Part shown: one piece after another, positions 61,347 to 64,000 of the stretch
Layout of the letters: each line of letters opens with the position of its first letter
Position numbering within the stretch: position 1 is the first letter of the stretch
Program-made: the position numbers and the translations under genes
Source: JAGQPD01 sp020426865
Lineage (GTDB): Bacteria; Planctomycetota; Planctomycetia; Pirellulales; Pirellulaceae
Assembly: GCA_041399065.1 (NCBI GenBank)
Contig: JAWKTN010000007.1
Coordinates: 186,001 to 250,000 of the forward strand
Direction: 5' to 3'
Length of the DNA: 64,000 nucleotides
The notes under the pieces: generated by a model
Told to the model about the DNA's origin: nothing
The model's database searches: none
The model's input: the letters and a program-made list of their open reading frames with translations, nothing else

Positions 61347-62654
61347 TTAGCGTAACAAGAAACGCTCTGCGACGGCAACAATCGACGCCTCGTCCCGTAG
61401 ATGATGGACGTCGATTCCAGCGGCGATCAACGGCCCGGCGGCAATCGAGAACTCCCAAGGCTCGTAAATATTCAGGACAACCGAAACCGAAAACCCTTGC
61501 CGACGTAGATTATCGATTGAAATTGCTACGACATCACTCACGTCTTGCACGATCACGAGCACGGTCGCATCACGGGGCATGTTCCCGGCGCATTCGTCGA
61601 GCAACTGGGGCAAGGTGAGCCCGTCCGTTAATTCAACGCGTGCCAAGGCATCGCGAATGCACAGGAATTGTTCCTCGCCACGTCGAGTCGGAACGACGAC
61701 CGGCGTGAGACGATCGCTTTCGTCCTGCATTTCGGCCGACAGTCGGGCCGCATCCCGGCTGCGCCAATCATACGCCCAGCCTTCGGTACGAACACGGTCA
61801 GCCGCATCGCGACCATTGCTGACAAGTCCGACTTGCTGCCCCATTTCGTAGACCGCATTGGCGAGCGACACCGCGGCGGTCACTGCCAGCTCGCTGCGAT
61901 AGGGTTCATTGTGGGCAGGATTAGCGTCTTGATGGAGGTCCAGGACTATCGTCGCTCCGGCGACGGTCGACGGTTCGTAGATTTTACTATGCAAGATGCC
62001 CGTCCTGGCTGTTGCCGGCCAATGCACACGTCCCAACGAATCGCCGGGCTGGTACTGGCGGACGCCAACTTGACGAGTTGGATCTTCATACAAGCGGTGT
62101 GTCATCCGAACTTCGCCGATCGGCCGCCGAGAGGCGATCTGATATCCTTGCAGCGGGACCGTGCGGGGGTAGACCGTCAAGAACACTGGCGGTGCAGCGA
62201 CGCGGTATCGCCGGTGTAACCCGAACACGTCACCTGTCTCGAGTATCAACGGCCCGATTTGGTAATAACCACGTCGATGGCAGCGCATCTGGTAGCGAAG
62301 GAATTGGGTCCCGCCGGCCCGCAGCATGGTCAAGACGGCACGTCGCCCGTCGACTTCCAAATAGGGTGGCCGAAACACCAACGCTTTTCGCGGCAATAGA
62401 TCCTCGATCAGCACCCATACTATGGGCAGCCATCCGGTGTTCGTCACCGTGACCACAACGGCGACCTGATCGCCTTCTTCGGCGGTCGCCCGACTACACT
62501 CACGTTCCGCCCGCAGCTGAGTAACCCATTGTGTGGCTAGGTAGCGACTGACAATTAGCACTGCCAGCAGCGCATACATGGCATAGGCCAATAACCCGAA
62601 TTGCAGGATGACTGCGACCACCAGAATCAGTACGGCCGCTACGTACCAACTCAT
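61347..62654 (-). CDS. DUF58 protein (VWA-like)
   Basis: 435 residues. Two N-terminal hydrophobic helices, then a beta-rich part (RAERECSRATAEEGDQVAVV, VLIEDLLPRKALVFRPPYLE) and the DUF58 motif region GDSLGRVHWPATARTGILHS, which is the signature segment. The rest is a Rossmann-like VWA fold (TIVLDLHQDAN has a MIDAS-like DxH). It overlaps the upstream moxR gene by 4 bases (ATGA). Known partner of MoxR ATPases in envelope-maturation systems. Confidence 0.93.
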   Translation of the reverse strand: MSWYVAAVLILVVAVILQFGLLAYAMYALLAVLIVSRYLATQWVTQLRAERECSRATAEEGDQVAVVVTVTNTGWLPIVWVLIEDLLPRKALVFRPPYLEVDGRRAVLTMLRAGGTQFLRYQMRCHRRGYYQIGPLILETGDVFGLHRRYRVAAPPVFLTVYPRTVPLQGYQIASRRPIGEVRMTHRLYEDPTRQVGVRQYQPGDSLGRVHWPATARTGILHSKIYEPSTVAGATIVLDLHQDANPAHNEPYRSELAVTAAVSLANAVYEMGQQVGLVSNGRDAADRVRTEGWAYDWRSRDAARLSAEMQDESDRLTPVVVPTRRGEEQFLCIRDALARVELTDGLTLPQLLDECAGNMPRDATVLVIVQDVSDVVAISIDNLRRQGFSVSVVLNIYEPWEFSIAAGPLIAAGIDVHHLRDEASIVAVAERFLLR

Positions 62655-63607
62655 GTCGCCGACTCATGCGCCAATATCGGCACCGCTGTTTCCGCGACGA
62701 TCTCTTCGACTACGTGACGGCTAGTGATCTTACGAAGTCGCGCCTCGGGCCTGACAATCACTCGGTGGGCGAGGACAGGAACGACGAGTCGTTTGATATC
62801 GTCAGGCTGTACGAACGTACGGCCACGAACTGCCGCCAACGCCTGTCCTGATCGAAATAACGCAATCGACGCGCGCGGACTTGCCCCGAGACTCAGCTCT
62901 TCGCTTGCTCTCGTCGCATGCGTGATCTGCATGATGTACTGCCGAATCTTTGCATCCACGTGTACTTGCCGAGCCTCTCGTTGGCAAGCAAGGATTTCAT
63001 CCGCCGTCGCGACCGGCGTCAGCGATTCTATCGGATGTTGTTCTCGCAACAACTCCAACATCCGTATCTCTTCGTCCATCGATGGATAGCCCAAACTAAA
63101 TCGCATAAGAAAGCGGTCCAGCTGCGCTTCTGGCAGAGCGAACGTTCCTTCGTGGTCAACAGGATTCTGAGTCGCAATTACGAGGAAGGGAGGCGTCAGC
63201 GAATGAGTCACACCGTCGACCGTCACGCGACTTTCGGCCATCGCCTCCAACAGGGCCGCCTGAGTTCGCGGAGTGGCGCGGTTGATCTCATCGGCAAGGA
63301 CCAGCTGGGCAAAGATCGGACCCGCCCGAAATTCGAACTCTACGCTCTTCTGGTTGAAAATCGAAACGCCAGTCACATCGGTGGGCAATAGATCCGGCGT
63401 GCATTGAATGCGTTTGAACGAGCATCCCACGCTCATTGCCAACGCCCGCGCCAGCATCGTCTTGGCAACTCCAGGGACGTCCTCCAACAATATATGTCCT
63501 TCGCTGAACCAAGCCACTAGCGACAAAATCAGCTGCTGACGTTTGCCGACAATAACTTGTTCAACGTTGTTGATGACGCGTTTGGAGACGTCCGTGATCA
63601 ATGACAC
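62651..63607 (-). CDS. MoxR-family AAA+ ATPase
   Basis: 318 residues. Walker A in LLEDVPGVAKTMLARALA (the MoxR-type GVAKT), Walker B in LVLADEINRATPRTQAALLE, sensor 1 in FLVIATQNPVDHEGTFALPE, the arginine finger region AQLDRFLMRFSLGYP, and a C-terminal lid with LGASPRASIALFRSGQAL. A chaperone-like ATPase acting with the DUF58 protein encoded next. First gene of the three-gene cluster. Confidence 0.96.
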   Translation of the reverse strand: MSLITDVSKRVINNVEQVIVGKRQQLILSLVAWFSEGHILLEDVPGVAKTMLARALAMSVGCSFKRIQCTPDLLPTDVTGVSIFNQKSVEFEFRAGPIFAQLVLADEINRATPRTQAALLEAMAESRVTVDGVTHSLTPPFLVIATQNPVDHEGTFALPEAQLDRFLMRFSLGYPSMDEEIRMLELLREQHPIESLTPVATADEILACQREARQVHVDAKIRQYIMQITHATRASEELSLGASPRASIALFRSGQALAAVRGRTFVQPDDIKRLVVPVLAHRVIVRPEARLRKITSRHVVEEIVAETAVPILAHESAT

Positions 63608-63649
63608 GTATTACCCCCGAATATTGGAACGACCCCGACGTCGCTCGCT

Positions 63650-63710
63650 GGTTGTTGGCTGTTGGTTGTTGGCTGTTAGTTGTTGGCTGTTGGTTGTTGG
63701 TTGTTGGTTG
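63650..63710. repeat. short tandem repeat of GTTGTTGGCT/GTTGGTT words
   Basis: About 60 bases of degenerate 7-base words (GTTGTTG, GCTGTTG, GTTGGTT) in direct tandem between moxR and the next gene, a slippage-type simple repeat. Confidence 0.75.
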
Positions 63711-63789
63711 ACTCCAGCCAGTAATGAAAGCGAGGTTATTTCATACTAGTCCAATCGTCGGCGCGCTACCAGCAACCGTGGGAAACGCG

Positions 63790-64000
63790 TCAATAATCCG
63801 ACAGGTGGCGCGGCCCGAGGGCGACCCGCAACGCATTGAGCACCGCGAACACATCGATCACCTCTTGAGCGACAGCCCCGGCCACGGGGGGCAAATAGCC
63901 CATCGCGGCCAACAACATCCCTGCCATACTCAACGACATGCCACCGACCGCACTCTGTAAAGCAATGCGCCTCATCCGCCGTCCGACATGCATCAGCTCG
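63790..64000 (-). CDS. heavy-metal P-type ATPase, C-terminal end only
   Basis: The last 69 residues of a minus-strand gene that continues beyond the window. RMRRIALQSAVGGMSLSMAG, MLLAAMGYLPPVAGAVAQEV and IDVFAVLNALRV match the C-terminal membrane helices of heavy-metal transporting P-type ATPases, in which PPVAGAxxQExIDVxxxLNALR is conserved. The catalytic DKTGT and HP motifs lie outside the window, so the metal cannot be predicted. Confidence 0.82.
   Translation of the reverse strand, partial: ELMHVGRRMRRIALQSAVGGMSLSMAGMLLAAMGYLPPVAGAVAQEVIDVFAVLNALRVALGPRHLSDY

Noticed and set aside
63650..63710. possible CRISPR or leader
   Set aside because: Only a short degenerate slippage repeat; no spacers and no cas genes in the window.

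Overview
The window looks like chromosomal DNA of a planctomycete, probably a Pirellulales-type organism. The markers are a planctomycete cytochrome (DUF1549/DUF1553) gene followed by a DUF1501 gene, several secreted proteins ending in a PEP-CTERM-like VPEPS sorting tail, small proteins opening with an NPYxPP motif, many TTG/GTG starts, and a MoxR/DUF58/DUF4129 cluster. No database search was possible; all assignments come from motifs read in the sequence.

Layout. 1-4758 (mostly minus) holds central carbon genes: the 5' part of an SDR dehydrogenase, gnd, a HAD hydrolase, a PPi-type phosphofructokinase and a small hypothetical gene. 4759-7917 is gene-poor: an inverted-repeat element, one LamG/PEP-CTERM gene with a clear terminator, and degraded coding fragments. 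7918-23386 is a 15.4 kb integrated element in a tRNA-Cys gene. It is bounded by 41-bp direct repeats (the 5' half of the tRNA), with GGTGTACC-type repeats near both ends. It encodes a tyrosine integrase, a MerR-type HTH protein, an ERCC4-type nuclease, a P4-like primase-helicase, a serine recombinase and TerS/TerL terminase subunits. I see no portal, capsid or tail gene, so it resembles a phage satellite or a reduced prophage. Its left half is cargo: an orphan Rhs tip with a zinc-protease-like HENDH motif coupled by ATGA overlap to an LRR membrane protein, two coupled PEP-CTERM genes, and small membrane proteins.

23419-39500 is chromosomal again: a lipoprotein, a carboxypeptidase-regulatory-like protein, an SGNH hydrolase convergent with an MBOAT acyltransferase/SGNH-like pair, an oxidoreductase, an exopolysaccharide module (Wza-like export lipoprotein, Wzy-like polymerase/ligase with TPRs), a NarL-type response regulator, a secreted zincin and another PEP-CTERM protein. 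39800-48160 carries a comEA-like gene, uvrB, an ECF sigma/anti-sigma pair, nadC, a DUF11/TPR protein, a nested-palindrome MITE-like element and rpsU. 48551-64000 carries an AarF/UbiB gene, typA, a thioredoxin-like gene with an in-frame TGA, a zinc-ribbon membrane protein, the DUF1501/planctomycete-cytochrome pair, the MoxR-DUF58-DUF4129 cluster and the C-terminal end of a heavy-metal P-type ATPase.

The two observations most worth following are the thioredoxin-like gene at 52684-53064, where TGA replaces the first Cys of the CxxC motif (a UxxC selenoprotein candidate, with a hairpin over its ribosome binding site), and the tRNA-Cys element with its packaging genes but no particle genes and its toxin/immunity-like cargo.
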